From RGIG9041 sp045593905 (GTDB lineage Bacteria; Bacillota; Clostridia; Oscillospirales; QAKW01): DNA of 29,515 nucleotides. The translations under genes were made by a program, and so were the position numbers. The notes below the pieces were generated by a model. That model saw nothing but the letters and a program-made list of their open reading frames with translations, was not told where the DNA came from and did not search any database. Shown one piece after another: positions 14,934 to 23,471 of this stretch. The stretch spans positions 1 through 29,515 of the forward strand of contig JAZNXL010000018.1 in NCBI GenBank assembly GCA_045593905.1, written 5' to 3'. Within the stretch, counting starts at the first letter, position 1. Every line of letters starts with the position of its first letter.

Positions 14934-15898
14934 ATTTCGTTTTTTGAACTGCCGTTTGTTAAAATATCGTTTATATTATCAATTGTCGTGGTTGCGATAT
15001 TATAAAGCGCTTCGTTTGTTAAAAAGCCTTGGTGCGAGGTAACAATAACATTTGGCATTGAAATAAGCCTTGCCAATACATCGTCGTCGATAATATGCCC
15101 TGAAAAGTCTTCAAAGAACAGGTCGGACTCTTCTTCGTATACGTCAAGACAGGCAGCGCCCACCTTACGAGCTTTTATACCATCGAGCAGAGCCTCAGCA
15201 TCAATCAGCGCGCCGCGCGAGGTATTTATTATTACAACACCTTTTTTCATTTTTGCAATAGAGTTTTCGTTAATAATATGCTTTGTCTTTGGTGTTAACG
15301 GACAATGCAGAGATATTATATCAGACTGGTTGAAAATTTCATCAAGCGTTACGTATTTAACATCAAAATTTTGGTCAGGATATATATCGTACGCTAAAAT
15401 ATTCATACCAAAGCCTTTACAAATATCAATAAACACTTTTCCTATTTTACCTGTGCCGATAATACCGACAGTTTTACTGTAAAGGTCAAAACCCGTCATA
15501 TTGTTAAGGCTAAAATTAAAGTCGCGTGTGCGTATATATGCCTTGTGTATACGGCGAATTGATGTTAAAAGCATTGCCATAGCATGCTCTGCAACCGCAT
15601 AAGGCGAGTATGCAGGCACGTGCACCACCTTGATTTTACCTTTTGCATATTTTAGGTCAACATTATTATAGCCTGCACACCGCAAGGCAACAAGCTTTAC
15701 ACCAAGTTTTAATAACTTGTTTATAACTTGCTCGTTTACAATGTCATTTACAAAGACGCAAACGGCATCGCAGCCCGATGCAAGCGATGCGGTGTCTTCG
15801 GTTAGCTTTGTTTCGTAAAATTTAAACTCTATTTTACAATCAACACTTAAAAACGAGTCTTTATCGTATGGCTTTGTATCAAAAAATGCAACTTTCAT
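14918..15898 (-). CDS. D-2-hydroxyacid dehydrogenase (D-lactate dehydrogenase-like)
   Basis: A 326-aa NAD-dependent dehydrogenase at full length. The NAD fold at about 100-295 has GTGKIG at 148-153 and the acidic Asp171 that favours NAD over NADP. Catalytic candidates are Arg229 in TSRGALID, a glutamate in LDVYEEE near 255-256, and His289 in TSHQGF. The N-terminal RCAGYNNVDL is typical of the fermentative D-lactate dehydrogenase branch. It would reduce pyruvate or a related 2-ketoacid during fermentation. TAGGAG lies 7 nt before the ATG. The region up to 16008 is shared with a divergent gene. Confidence 0.9.
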   Translation of the reverse strand: MKVAFFDTKPYDKDSFLSVDCKIEFKFYETKLTEDTASLASGCDAVCVFVNDIVNEQVINKLLKLGVKLVALRCAGYNNVDLKYAKGKIKVVHVPAYSPYAVAEHAMAMLLTSIRRIHKAYIRTRDFNFSLNNMTGFDLYSKTVGIIGTGKIGKVFIDICKGFGMNILAYDIYPDQNFDVKYVTLDEIFNQSDIISLHCPLTPKTKHIINENSIAKMKKGVVIINTSRGALIDAEALLDGIKARKVGAACLDVYEEESDLFFEDFSGHIIDDDVLARLISMPNVIVTSHQGFLTNEALYNIATTTIDNINDILTNGSSKNEIKVQT

Positions 15899-15958
15899 AA
15901 CTTACTCCTAAAACACTAAAACAATATATAATTATTTTGCAGCATTTTGTAATAATTA

Positions 15959-15987
15959 TTGAAACATTTTTGAAATTATTGTATACT
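15959..15987 (+). promoter_or_regulatory. Promoter of the histidinol-phosphatase-like gene
   Basis: TTGAAA (15959-15964), 17 bp, TATACT (15982-15987). The start codon follows 20 bp later. Confidence 0.75.
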
Positions 15988-16007
15988 CTTCTTTGGAGAT
16001 GATAAAA

Positions 16008-16817
16008 ATGAGTATTAAATGCGATTACCATATACACACCCTTTATTGTGACGGCAAAAACACCCCTGAAAAGTTAGTTAGCACTGCTATTTTAAAAGGC
16101 TACTCCACTATAGGTTTTTCGGGTCACAGCTATGTTGAGTTTGATAATGTTGGAACAATGAGCCCCGAAAACGAGGATAAATACTTTAACGAAATACAGC
16201 AACTAAAACAAAAATATGCCGACAAAATTGAAATTTTGTGCGGCATTGAACTTGACACTTGTTCAAACATTGACACGTCGCGCTTTGATTACAGTATTGG
16301 TTCTATGCATTACATAAAAAAGAACGGCAAGTACCATTTGATTGACTATAATGTTCAAATGTTTTCAAATTTTATTAACGAGTTTTACGGCGGCGACTTT
16401 AACGAGGTTGCAAAAGACTATTACAAGGCTTTGCCAGACGCTATTACAAAAACAAACGCATCAATAATAGGGCATATTGACCTTGTTACCAAATACGAAA
16501 AGGTTTTAGAACTAAAAAAAGACGACCGTTATTATGAGGCAGCCTTCGATGCGATTAAAAAGCTTGTTAAGCTTAATATTCCGTTTGAGATTAACTATGG
16601 CGTAATATCACGCGGATATAAAAACTATCCGTATCCTGAGGATGTACTCTTAAAGGAGATAAACAGGCTTGGCGGTGACATTACAATTAACAGCGACTGT
16701 CACAATGCAGAGTTTTTAGGACAACACTATGACGCTGCAGTAGAAATTGCAAAGCACTGCGGCTTTGATAAGCAAGTAATATTTACAAACGGCAAAAAGA
16801 AGTACATAGAACTATAA
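16008..16817 (+). CDS. PHP-domain phosphatase, HisJ-like histidinol-phosphatase
   Basis: A 269-aa protein of the PHP metallo-phosphoesterase superfamily. Metal ligands are visible: DYHIHTLYCDG (His8, His10), the GHS box near residue 41, GIELD around 79-83, the SIGSMHY box, GHIDLV near 158 and the final NSDCHN. This set and the length match HisK/HisJ-type L-histidinol-phosphate phosphatases, the penultimate step of histidine synthesis. No other his genes are in the window, so a related sugar or nucleotide phosphate is possible. The start at 16008 has GGAG 8 nt upstream; the TTG at 15993 overlaps it. Confidence 0.85.
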   Translation: MSIKCDYHIHTLYCDGKNTPEKLVSTAILKGYSTIGFSGHSYVEFDNVGTMSPENEDKYFNEIQQLKQKYADKIEILCGIELDTCSNIDTSRFDYSIGSMHYIKKNGKYHLIDYNVQMFSNFINEFYGGDFNEVAKDYYKALPDAITKTNASIIGHIDLVTKYEKVLELKKDDRYYEAAFDAIKKLVKLNIPFEINYGVISRGYKNYPYPEDVLLKEINRLGGDITINSDCHNAEFLGQHYDAAVEIAKHCGFDKQVIFTNGKKKYIEL

Positions 16818-16846
16818 AAAAAGCGAGTGATAAACACTCGCTTTTT
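16816..16846. terminator. Bidirectional terminator between convergent genes
   Basis: GCGAGTG (16823-16829) pairs with CACTCGC (16835-16841), extended by an A-run and a T-run. Confidence 0.9.
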
Positions 16847-16847
16847 A

Positions 16848-17291
16848 TTATGCTTTTACTTTTACAACAATTTTAGTTACATCTTGAGGTAACTCTACTG
16901 CTCCGCCCGGCATATGCACGTCGTTGGGGTAAAGCACCAAAAAGTCGCCCTCGTTTAAGGTTATGGGTTGTGTGGGGCATTTAAAGAGCATATAGTCGGC
17001 GCTCTCGTCTTGCTGATATGGTTCGGGGCAGTCTTCAATTTGAGCAACGCCGATTTTTTCTTGGCCTTTAACGATATACTGAATATCGATATATTTAAAG
17101 TGTGCCTCTGAGATTTCGGCATCAGTTTTTGTGGTGTAGCGTTGTACCATAAAATAGATATTATCGCCGTCAACTACGTGTTTGCCTGATTCAAGAGATT
17201 CAAAATCGGTTGTTTTTAAAAGTTCGAGCGCCTTTGAAACAAGACCAAGTCCGTCGTAGTTTTTAATGTGTTTAACGTTATCAAAAATCAT
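16848..17291 (-). CDS. YhcH/YjgK/YiaL-family protein
   Basis: A 147-aa single-domain cupin-like protein. Landmarks are EAHFKYIDIQYIVKGQEKIG (about residues 60-79), the SADYMLF segment and GDFLVLYPNDVHMPGG with the metal-binding histidine. Family members (NanQ/YhcH) are thought to be anomerases or isomerases in sialic acid or sugar acid use; no such operon is next to it, so the substrate is open. I start it at 17291 because AAGGAG lies 9 nt upstream; the longer frame to 17324 runs through the promoter. Confidence 0.88.
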   Translation of the reverse strand: MIFDNVKHIKNYDGLGLVSKALELLKTTDFESLESGKHVVDGDNIYFMVQRYTTKTDAEISEAHFKYIDIQYIVKGQEKIGVAQIEDCPEPYQQDESADYMLFKCPTQPITLNEGDFLVLYPNDVHMPGGAVELPQDVTKIVVKVKA

Positions 17292-17314
17292 AAGTATTGC
17301 TCCTTTTTTATTTA

Positions 17315-17343
17315 ATAGTAACACTCTTTTTTATTTGTTGCAA
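17315..17343 (-). promoter_or_regulatory. Promoter of the YhcH-like gene
   Basis: On the minus strand TTGCAA (17343-17338), 17 bp, TACTAT (17320-17315), 24 bp before the start codon. Confidence 0.65.
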
Positions 17344-17383
17344 GTAAATACATAGCCAAATTTTTAAAAATACTGTCCGTTTA

Positions 17384-17412
17384 TTGACAGGTAACGCCAA
17401 ACAATTTATAAT
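17384..17412 (+). promoter_or_regulatory. Perfect promoter placed for leaderless transcription
   Basis: TTGACA (17384-17389), 17 bp, TATAAT (17407-17412). The start codon of the radical SAM gene begins 8 nt after the -10 box, exactly where transcription should start. CTGTC (17373-17377) and GACAG (17386-17390) form an inverted repeat over the -35 box. Confidence 0.85.
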
Positions 17413-17419
17413 TTTTAGT

Positions 17420-19078
17420 ATGAAAAAGTTAAATGTTGCGCTTGTAGCGCTAAATTCAAAATACATACACTCGTCGCTTGGCGTGTGGTACATATCAGCA
17501 GGTATTAAAAGCTACAGTAAATACCCGCACAACACCTGTGTTATCGAGGGCACAATCAACCAAGACTTATCCGAGGTTATTAACGCTATTATTGAAAAAG
17601 AGCCCAATATTATTGGACTTTCATGCTATATATGGAATATAACCAAAGCGTTGATAGTTGCACGCGCGGTAAAAGACGCACTCCCCCACTCTAAAATTGT
17701 TTTGGGAGGTCCCGAGGTCAGCTTTAATGCGGGTGACGTGCTTTTTAAAAACGCGTTTGTTGACTATGTTGTATCGGGCGAGGGCGAAAAGCCATTTGCC
17801 ATGCTTTGCGACTGCATTGCCGACGGCTTTGAGCCCGATATTGACGGAGTTTGCACGCGAGATAAAATAACTGCACCGTATATTTTAGACGATATTCCGC
17901 CAACTCCCTATAGCGAAGAATATTACAACACACTCAATAACAGAATAGTTTACTTTGAGGCATCACGTGGATGCCCCTTTAACTGCGCCTTTTGTTTGTC
18001 AAGCAGGTGTACAGGTGTTAAGCATTTTGAACTTGAACGCGTTGAAAAAGAGCTTTTAAGCCTTGCAAACAGCGGCGCAAAAACAATTAAGTTTGTTGAC
18101 CGCACCTTTAACGCGCACAAAGTCCGCGCAAAAAACATTGTAAAGTTTATTTGTGATAATTACGGCAAAGCAATTCCAAACGGCGTATGCTTTCATTTTG
18201 AGATTGCAGGCGACATATTAGACGACGAGCTTATATCACTTTTCACGAGCGCACCAAACGGTGCAATTCAGTTTGAGATTGGTATGCAAAGCTTTAATGA
18301 AATAACTCTTGAGTACATAAACCGCAAAACTGACACGAAAGTGCTTATACAAAACATAAACAAGCTTGTAAGCGCACGTAATATGCATATCCATGTCGAC
18401 CTTATCGCAGGTCTTCCCTACGAAGACTTTAAAAGCTTTAAAGAGAGCTTTAATATAGCGTATAATCTTAATGCAGATATGCTTCAGCTCGGGTTTTTAA
18501 AACTGCTCCACGGTGCGCCGATGCGTGAGGACACCGATAAGTTCCCTTGCGAGTATAGCCCCGAGCCGCCCTACGAGGTTATTTCAACTCCTTGGCTGTC
18601 AAAAGCCGATATTGAAACGCTCAAGGCGGTTGAAGACGCGGTTGACAGGGCGTATAACAGTGGCAGGTTTAAAGACACTATTGACTATGCGATTAACTGC
18701 GGGCACAGTCCGTTCGAGGTGTTTTTGCATATTTCACACCATATTAAATGCTCGGAAGGCGTATCGCTTAAAGAGTATACCGAACAGCTTTATAGCGCAA
18801 TTTTAACGCTTGAGGGCGTTGATGCCGACATACTGCGTGATAATATGGTTTGCGACCTGTTTAAAAGCACAAAAGGCGCAAAACTACCCGATGTTTTAAA
18901 GCGCGCTGACCCAAGACTAAAAAAAGCGGTAGCTATGCTGGGACACACAAAAGGCACAATGTTTGCCGCGGCGGTTTTGTATTCGAAAAATCAGCTTGTC
19001 TACGTAAACTACGACAGACCCGACCCTGTTACAAACAGTTTCAAGCTAAACTTTTTACCGCTCGATAAGTTTGAATAA
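17420..19078 (+). CDS. B12-binding-fold radical SAM protein (DUF4080 type)
   Basis: A 552-aa protein. Residues 1-135 form a Rossmann-like cobalamin-binding fold (LVALNSKYIHSSLG, IVLGGPEVSF, VVSGEGEKPF) but lack a DxHxxG cobalt ligand. The radical SAM core at about 175-390 has Cys185, Cys189 and Cys192 in GCPFNCAFC for the 4Fe-4S cluster, plus EIGMQSF and VDLIAGLPYE. The C-terminal third (about 400-552) fits DUF4080. The reaction is unknown. The start at 17420 is set by homology to LVALNSKYIHS near the N-terminus. There is no Shine-Dalgarno sequence, and the promoter implies a leaderless mRNA. Confidence 0.88.
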   Translation: MKKLNVALVALNSKYIHSSLGVWYISAGIKSYSKYPHNTCVIEGTINQDLSEVINAIIEKEPNIIGLSCYIWNITKALIVARAVKDALPHSKIVLGGPEVSFNAGDVLFKNAFVDYVVSGEGEKPFAMLCDCIADGFEPDIDGVCTRDKITAPYILDDIPPTPYSEEYYNTLNNRIVYFEASRGCPFNCAFCLSSRCTGVKHFELERVEKELLSLANSGAKTIKFVDRTFNAHKVRAKNIVKFICDNYGKAIPNGVCFHFEIAGDILDDELISLFTSAPNGAIQFEIGMQSFNEITLEYINRKTDTKVLIQNINKLVSARNMHIHVDLIAGLPYEDFKSFKESFNIAYNLNADMLQLGFLKLLHGAPMREDTDKFPCEYSPEPPYEVISTPWLSKADIETLKAVEDAVDRAYNSGRFKDTIDYAINCGHSPFEVFLHISHHIKCSEGVSLKEYTEQLYSAILTLEGVDADILRDNMVCDLFKSTKGAKLPDVLKRADPRLKKAVAMLGHTKGTMFAAAVLYSKNQLVYVNYDRPDPVTNSFKLNFLPLDKFE

Positions 19079-19106
19079 AAAAAGACACCTTATGGTGTCT
19101 TTTTTT
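19077..19106. terminator. Bidirectional terminator
   Basis: AGACACC (19083-19089) pairs with GGTGTCT (19094-19100), loop TTAT, with A7 before and T7 after, serving both the radical SAM gene and the convergent acyltransferase gene. Confidence 0.92.
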
Positions 19107-19767
19107 ATATGCGTTTTATTATGTTGTCGTTGGCTTTTACAATGCAATCGGGTGGGGTTACTCCCCTAACTGCCGTCAGCGGATATACTGATGTGCGCCT
19201 GCCTATTATTGTGCCGGGATTTAGCACACATCCGCAACCAACGTCGGCGTAATCGGCAAGAATACCGCCAATTTTTCTTAGCCCCGTGTCGATATTCTCA
19301 TCACCTTTTATGACTATGTTTTTTCCGTCGGCTTTCAGGTTTGAGCATATTGCACCCGCTCCCATATGCGAATGGTTGCCGAGCACCGAGTCACCGATAT
19401 AGTTATAGTGCGGCACCTGAACGTTATCGAGCAAAATACAATTTTTAAGTTCACTCGAGTTGCCAATAACACAACCCTCACCCGTTATAACGTTGCCGCG
19501 AATAAACGCGCCGGGGCGGATTTCGGTATCGGAGCCAATAACAACAGGCGGCTCGATAGTGGTATTGGAATACACCTTAACGCGTTTGCCAATAAGCACA
19601 CCTTTTTTAATTTCGATATAGCCGGGGATACCTGTTTTAATAAGTTCTAAAATATAGTCGCCGATTTTACTCAGCATATCCCAAGGGTAGACGGAGTTTT
19701 CAAAAAGCGATTTTAAGTATGGGTTAGAGCAGTCAAAAAGCTCGTTGGTTTTTACAAATTTATTCAA
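19105..19767 (-). CDS. Left-handed beta-helix acetyltransferase, GlmU C-domain-like
   Basis: A 220-aa hexapeptide-repeat protein lacking any nucleotidyltransferase domain. After an N-terminal helical part (1-48) the repeats run from about 50 to 205. Positions important in the GlmU acetyltransferase site appear in register: Arg84 (RPGAFIRG), Lys108 (ELKN), His120 and Tyr123 (PHYNYIGD), GAGAI at 136-140 and Asn143. This suggests acetyl-CoA-dependent N-acetylation, possibly of glucosamine-1-phosphate. Its start overlaps the end of glmM by 8 nt, which supports the same pathway: GlmM makes the substrate. A separate enzyme would be needed for uridylylation. Confidence 0.8.
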   Translation of the reverse strand: MNKFVKTNELFDCSNPYLKSLFENSVYPWDMLSKIGDYILELIKTGIPGYIEIKKGVLIGKRVKVYSNTTIEPPVVIGSDTEIRPGAFIRGNVITGEGCVIGNSSELKNCILLDNVQVPHYNYIGDSVLGNHSHMGAGAICSNLKADGKNIVIKGDENIDTGLRKIGGILADYADVGCGCVLNPGTIIGRRTSVYPLTAVRGVTPPDCIVKANDNIIKRI

Positions 19768-21121
19768 GGCTATGTCCCTTCTTTTTAATTGCTAAAATTA
19801 TTTGGTCGGCATATTCTTTGCAAAGTTCAAGGTTTTCGCACTCAATCATAACGCGAACAACAGGCTCGGTGCCGCTTTTTCTAAGCAGAGCTCTACCGTT
19901 TTTACCAATACGCTCCTGTACGAGTGAGAGCGTATTCAAAACATCGCTGTCGGCAAGAACAAGGTCTTTGTCTGCAACACGCAAGTTTTTTGTATACTGC
20001 GGATAGATAAAAACAGGCTTGGCAAGTTTTGAAAGCGAAAGTTTAGTGTCGCAAAGCTGTTCAGTCAGCATTATTGCAGTTAGCAAGCCGTCGCCTGTTG
20101 TTGCGTACTTCTTTAATATTATATGTCCTGATTGTTCACCGCCCAGGCTAAAATCACCCTGTTGCATACGCTCATATACAAATCTGTCACCCACCTGTGT
20201 TTGCTCGTATTCAACACCGATATTACTAAGGCTTTTAGAAAGTCCGCTGTTTGACATAATAGTTGCAACAACGGTGTTATTATTAAGCATACCACGTGAT
20301 TTTAGGCGGTTTGCAAGAATATAGAGCATTTTATCGCCGTCGACAACGCTCCCGTTTTCGTCAACAGCGATACATCTGTCACAGTCACCGTCAAAAGCAA
20401 AGCCGATATCGAGATGGTTATCTTTTACAAGCTTACAAAGTGTGTCAATGTGTGTTGAGCCGCAGCCGTCGTTTACGTTAAGGCCGTTAGGCTCGGTACC
20501 TATAACTGTAGTTTGTGCACCAAGGGCATTAAACACCGCCTCGGCAATAGTCCATGATGCGCCGTTTGCGCAATCGAGCCCTATTTTCAAATGCTTATAC
20601 GAGTGTGAGGCAAGTGAAATAAGGTAGCCAACATACCTGTTTCTACCCGAAACGTAGTCAATAATTTTGCCGATATGCTCACGCTTTGCAAACGGCAGGT
20701 CGTCGGTGGTTGTATCTTTATCTATATAGTCTTCAATAAGCGCGGTCACAGTATCGTCAAGCTTTTCGCCCCAACGGTTGATTACCTTGATACCGTTGTC
20801 ATAAAACGGGTTATGCGAGGCGGTAATCATAATAGCGCAGTCAAAACCGTCGGTACGCGCAATGTACGAAACGCTTGGGGTTGTGGTAACGTGAAGCATA
20901 TACGCATCAGCGCCCGATGCAATAATGCCTGCCACGATTGAGTATTCAAGCATATAACTTGAACGGCGCGTGTCCTTGCCTATTACAATACGCGGACGTG
21001 AGGTTTTGTGGTCTTTTTTATAGTACCATCCCAAAAATCTACCAACCTTATATGCGTGCAGTGAGGTGAGTGTTAAGTTTGCCTCGCCCCTGAATCCGTC
21101 AGTGCCAAAATATTTACTCAT
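19760..21121 (-). CDS. glmM: Phosphoglucosamine mutase
   Basis: A 453-aa alpha-D-phosphohexomutase at full length. It starts SKYFGTDGFRGEAN, the GlmM hallmark, carries the phosphoserine loop TASHNP at 100-105 (Ser102), the Mg site DGDCDR at 244-249, the sugar loop GGEQSGH near 325 and the phosphate loop RKSGTEP at 414-420. It interconverts glucosamine-6-phosphate and glucosamine-1-phosphate for peptidoglycan precursors. AAGGAAGG lies 7 nt before the ATG. It is followed without a gap by the GlmU-C-like gene, and a terminator at 21172 isolates it from the upstream PHP gene. Confidence 0.94.
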   Translation of the reverse strand: MSKYFGTDGFRGEANLTLTSLHAYKVGRFLGWYYKKDHKTSRPRIVIGKDTRRSSYMLEYSIVAGIIASGADAYMLHVTTTPSVSYIARTDGFDCAIMITASHNPFYDNGIKVINRWGEKLDDTVTALIEDYIDKDTTTDDLPFAKREHIGKIIDYVSGRNRYVGYLISLASHSYKHLKIGLDCANGASWTIAEAVFNALGAQTTVIGTEPNGLNVNDGCGSTHIDTLCKLVKDNHLDIGFAFDGDCDRCIAVDENGSVVDGDKMLYILANRLKSRGMLNNNTVVATIMSNSGLSKSLSNIGVEYEQTQVGDRFVYERMQQGDFSLGGEQSGHIILKKYATTGDGLLTAIMLTEQLCDTKLSLSKLAKPVFIYPQYTKNLRVADKDLVLADSDVLNTLSLVQERIGKNGRALLRKSGTEPVVRVMIECENLELCKEYADQIILAIKKKGHSLE

Positions 21122-21171
21122 AATATACCTTCCTTTTTATTTAATATATTACGAGCGTTAAAAAATATACT

Positions 21172-21198
21172 AAAAAAAGCAGCCAAAGGCTGCTTTTT
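21172..21198 (-). terminator. Terminator of the PHP gene
   Basis: AAAAAGCAGCC (21174-21184) pairs with GGCTGCTTTTT (21188-21198), loop AAA. On the minus strand it ends in seven T, and the PHP stop codon lies at its edge. Confidence 0.9.
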
Positions 21199-22051
21199 AA
21201 ACTTTTATTATATTGCTCCAGGCGTGTTTGCCGTCTTTGTCGGTCACGCGAACTCTGAGCCATTTTTCTTTTGGGAAAATAGAAAAGTCATAGCTTGTAA
21301 TATCTTCGCCGCGAACAGTTCTTCCGGGTCTTATTGAAAGGTTGGAAAAAACGCTTACAATACTACAGGGTGAGCAGGTGATTTTTAAGCCGTCACCGCT
21401 ACGCTCAACATAAACGTCGGGACCTTGAGATGCGTAAAAATCGCCACTTTTAAGTCCTTTCAAAATTGACGAGGGTGAGCTATCATCGGCTTTTACCATA
21501 ACCCAACCCTTGCAGTTATCACTACCGTCATAAAAGTGGGTATCATCGACTGCAAATATACCCAAGTAAATACCTGCGTTTGCGCAAAGGTCGACAAACA
21601 TATCAGAATATGCGCGCAGGCTTTGGTGCGACTCGGATGCGGAGTTATAAATCTCGGTTGCAAAAATACCGTTAAGCGCTTTTGCATCGTCAACGCTATT
21701 GAGCGACCAATGCGGGTGCGCAAGGACTGCGAGACCGCCGTTTGCATTAATTGCATATATAATTTGTTGATTAGAAGCAGTTTTTGGAACATCGGGGTCA
21801 GTATTCATACCAAGCGCTACAATATGCATAACGCCTTCTATTGCTTCGTTGGTACCTGTGTTGTATTCAATGCCCGATATTATCTTAAGGCCGCAAAGCT
21901 CGCCTTCAGGGTAATATTTCCAATGGTCAGTAAATGCTACTGCATCGTAGCCGTTTTGTTTATATTCGAGGGCTACCTGTTCAGGTGTGTTTGCACCGTC
22001 TGAAAGGCTTGTATGGATATGGAGTCCCACTTTATAATAACCGTTTTTCAT
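21197..22051 (-). CDS. PHP-domain metal-dependent phosphoesterase with C-terminal beta domain
   Basis: A 284-aa protein. The PHP core covers about 1-205 with GLHIHTSLSDG (His10, His12), FTDHW, GIEY, the LAHPHW box and VDDTHFYDG near the end of the core. A C-terminal beta-rich extension (about 215-284) resembles the CehA-type arrangement. It should hydrolyse a phosphoester with a trinuclear metal site; the substrate is unknown. GAGGT precedes the ATG. It follows the permease gene by 27 bp on the same strand, so the two are likely cotranscribed, but I see no functional link proven by sequence. Confidence 0.87.
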   Translation of the reverse strand: MKNGYYKVGLHIHTSLSDGANTPEQVALEYKQNGYDAVAFTDHWKYYPEGELCGLKIISGIEYNTGTNEAIEGVMHIVALGMNTDPDVPKTASNQQIIYAINANGGLAVLAHPHWSLNSVDDAKALNGIFATEIYNSASESHQSLRAYSDMFVDLCANAGIYLGIFAVDDTHFYDGSDNCKGWVMVKADDSSPSSILKGLKSGDFYASQGPDVYVERSGDGLKITCSPCSIVSVFSNLSIRPGRTVRGEDITSYDFSIFPKEKWLRVRVTDKDGKHAWSNIIKV

Positions 22052-22078
22052 AATTTATACCTCATACGTTGTTATATT

Positions 22079-23353
22079 TTATACACCGTATATTAACCAA
22101 ATATAAATGTAAGCAGGAATTATTGCGGCAAAGGTAAACGGAATACCGATTTTAAAGAAATCAGAGTTTTTAACTGTATAACCCTCTCTGCGAAGAATAC
22201 CAATACCTGTGATGTTTGCCGAAGCACCGATGGGTGTACAGTTGCCGCCGAGGGTTGCGCCAGAAAGCAGACCAAAGTATAAAACCGTGGGGTCAACATT
22301 AAGTGCTGTAGCAAGACCTGCTATAACAGGTATCATTGTTGCAACGTATGGGATGTTGTCAATAAACGCCGAAATAGCAACCGATGCCCAAACGATTACA
22401 GTATAAAGGAAGAAGATGTTGCCGCCGCCTGCTTTTGCTAAAAGGTTAGCAGCAGCCTTTATAACGCCTTGTTCTGCAATACCGCCTATCATTAAGAAAA
22501 GGCCAAGCAAAAGACCGATTGTTTCAAAGTCGATTTCTTTTAAAGGTGAAACGATTGAAGAAAATGTTTTCTTTTTAATAAAGTTATAAACAATGCCAAT
22601 TACCATAAGCGCACAGCAAATAAGACCGTTTGTGATAGCGGGTTTATTGGGGATAAACGAAGCTGCAATCAAAAGGAGTATTGTTGATAGCAATAAAATT
22701 GACGGAACGTAGTCGGTTACCTTGGTGCGCTCGTTTGTTTTGGGGATAGGTGCTTTTTCTTTGCGGAAAAGATAGGCTAAAATAAGTGCGGCAAGAACTG
22801 CACCGAGCTCTACTGCAAAAAAGATACTAGGTTTGCCCTTGTACCAGAAAAAGTCCATAAAGCTCATATCAAGAGCAGAGCCGAGCATAATTGCAGTTGT
22901 ATCGCCAACGAGTGTTGCAGCGCCCTGTAAGTTTGACGAAACGGCAATACCTATAATAAACGGGACAGGGTTTGTTTTTAACTTTTTGCAAATTTCAAGA
23001 GCAACGGGAGCTACCATTAAAACGGTTGCCACGTTATCAACAAACGCCGAGATAACACCTGCAAAAAGCGACATTGCAACTGCTGCCCACATTACGTTGG
23101 GTACTTTTTCCATTATCAAATCGGCAAGAAGCTCGGGCATTTTGCTCTCGATAAACAAAGCAACAATACCCATTGTACCTGCAATCATAAGCAGTACGTT
23201 AAAGTCGATGTTTTCTAAAATTTTGCTGACAGGGAGCATGCCCGAAGCAATAAAAACAAGTGCTGAAGAAAGTGCAATATAGGGTCTGTATTTGCTGAAT
23301 ACTAACATTAATACGTAAGTTACAGCAAAAAGAGCTATTGCAAAATAAATCAT
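22079..23353 (-). CDS. ArsB/NhaD/SLC13-type ion transporter
   Basis: A 424-aa membrane protein with about 11-12 hydrophobic segments in two homologous halves. Each half has a broken-helix motif: FVDNVATVLMVAPVALEI near 108-125 and FIDNIPYVATMIPVIAGL near 335-352, followed by GGNCTPIGASANITG. These belong to the ion transporter superfamily with ArsB, NhaD and CitM. The ion or organic acid carried cannot be fixed from sequence; no arsenic genes are nearby. GGAGGATAGG precedes the ATG. First gene of a two-gene minus-strand operon with the PHP protein. Confidence 0.88.
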   Translation of the reverse strand: MIYFAIALFAVTYVLMLVFSKYRPYIALSSALVFIASGMLPVSKILENIDFNVLLMIAGTMGIVALFIESKMPELLADLIMEKVPNVMWAAVAMSLFAGVISAFVDNVATVLMVAPVALEICKKLKTNPVPFIIGIAVSSNLQGAATLVGDTTAIMLGSALDMSFMDFFWYKGKPSIFFAVELGAVLAALILAYLFRKEKAPIPKTNERTKVTDYVPSILLLSTILLLIAASFIPNKPAITNGLICCALMVIGIVYNFIKKKTFSSIVSPLKEIDFETIGLLLGLFLMIGGIAEQGVIKAAANLLAKAGGGNIFFLYTVIVWASVAISAFIDNIPYVATMIPVIAGLATALNVDPTVLYFGLLSGATLGGNCTPIGASANITGIGILRREGYTVKNSDFFKIGIPFTFAAIIPAYIYIWLIYGV

Positions 23354-23391
23354 AACCTATCCTCCAAAATTTGTAGAATTATAACTAAATA

Positions 23392-23420
23392 AGTATATCA
23401 TACCTTCAACAAAACCGCAA
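23392..23420 (-). promoter_or_regulatory. Promoter of the permease-PHP operon
   Basis: On the minus strand TTGCGG (23420-23415), 17 bp, TATACT (23397-23392), 38 bp before the start codon. Confidence 0.6.
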
Positions 23421-23471
23421 TAGATTATAACGCAAAAAGATAAAAAAGCATATATTAAATCAGGTGATTTT

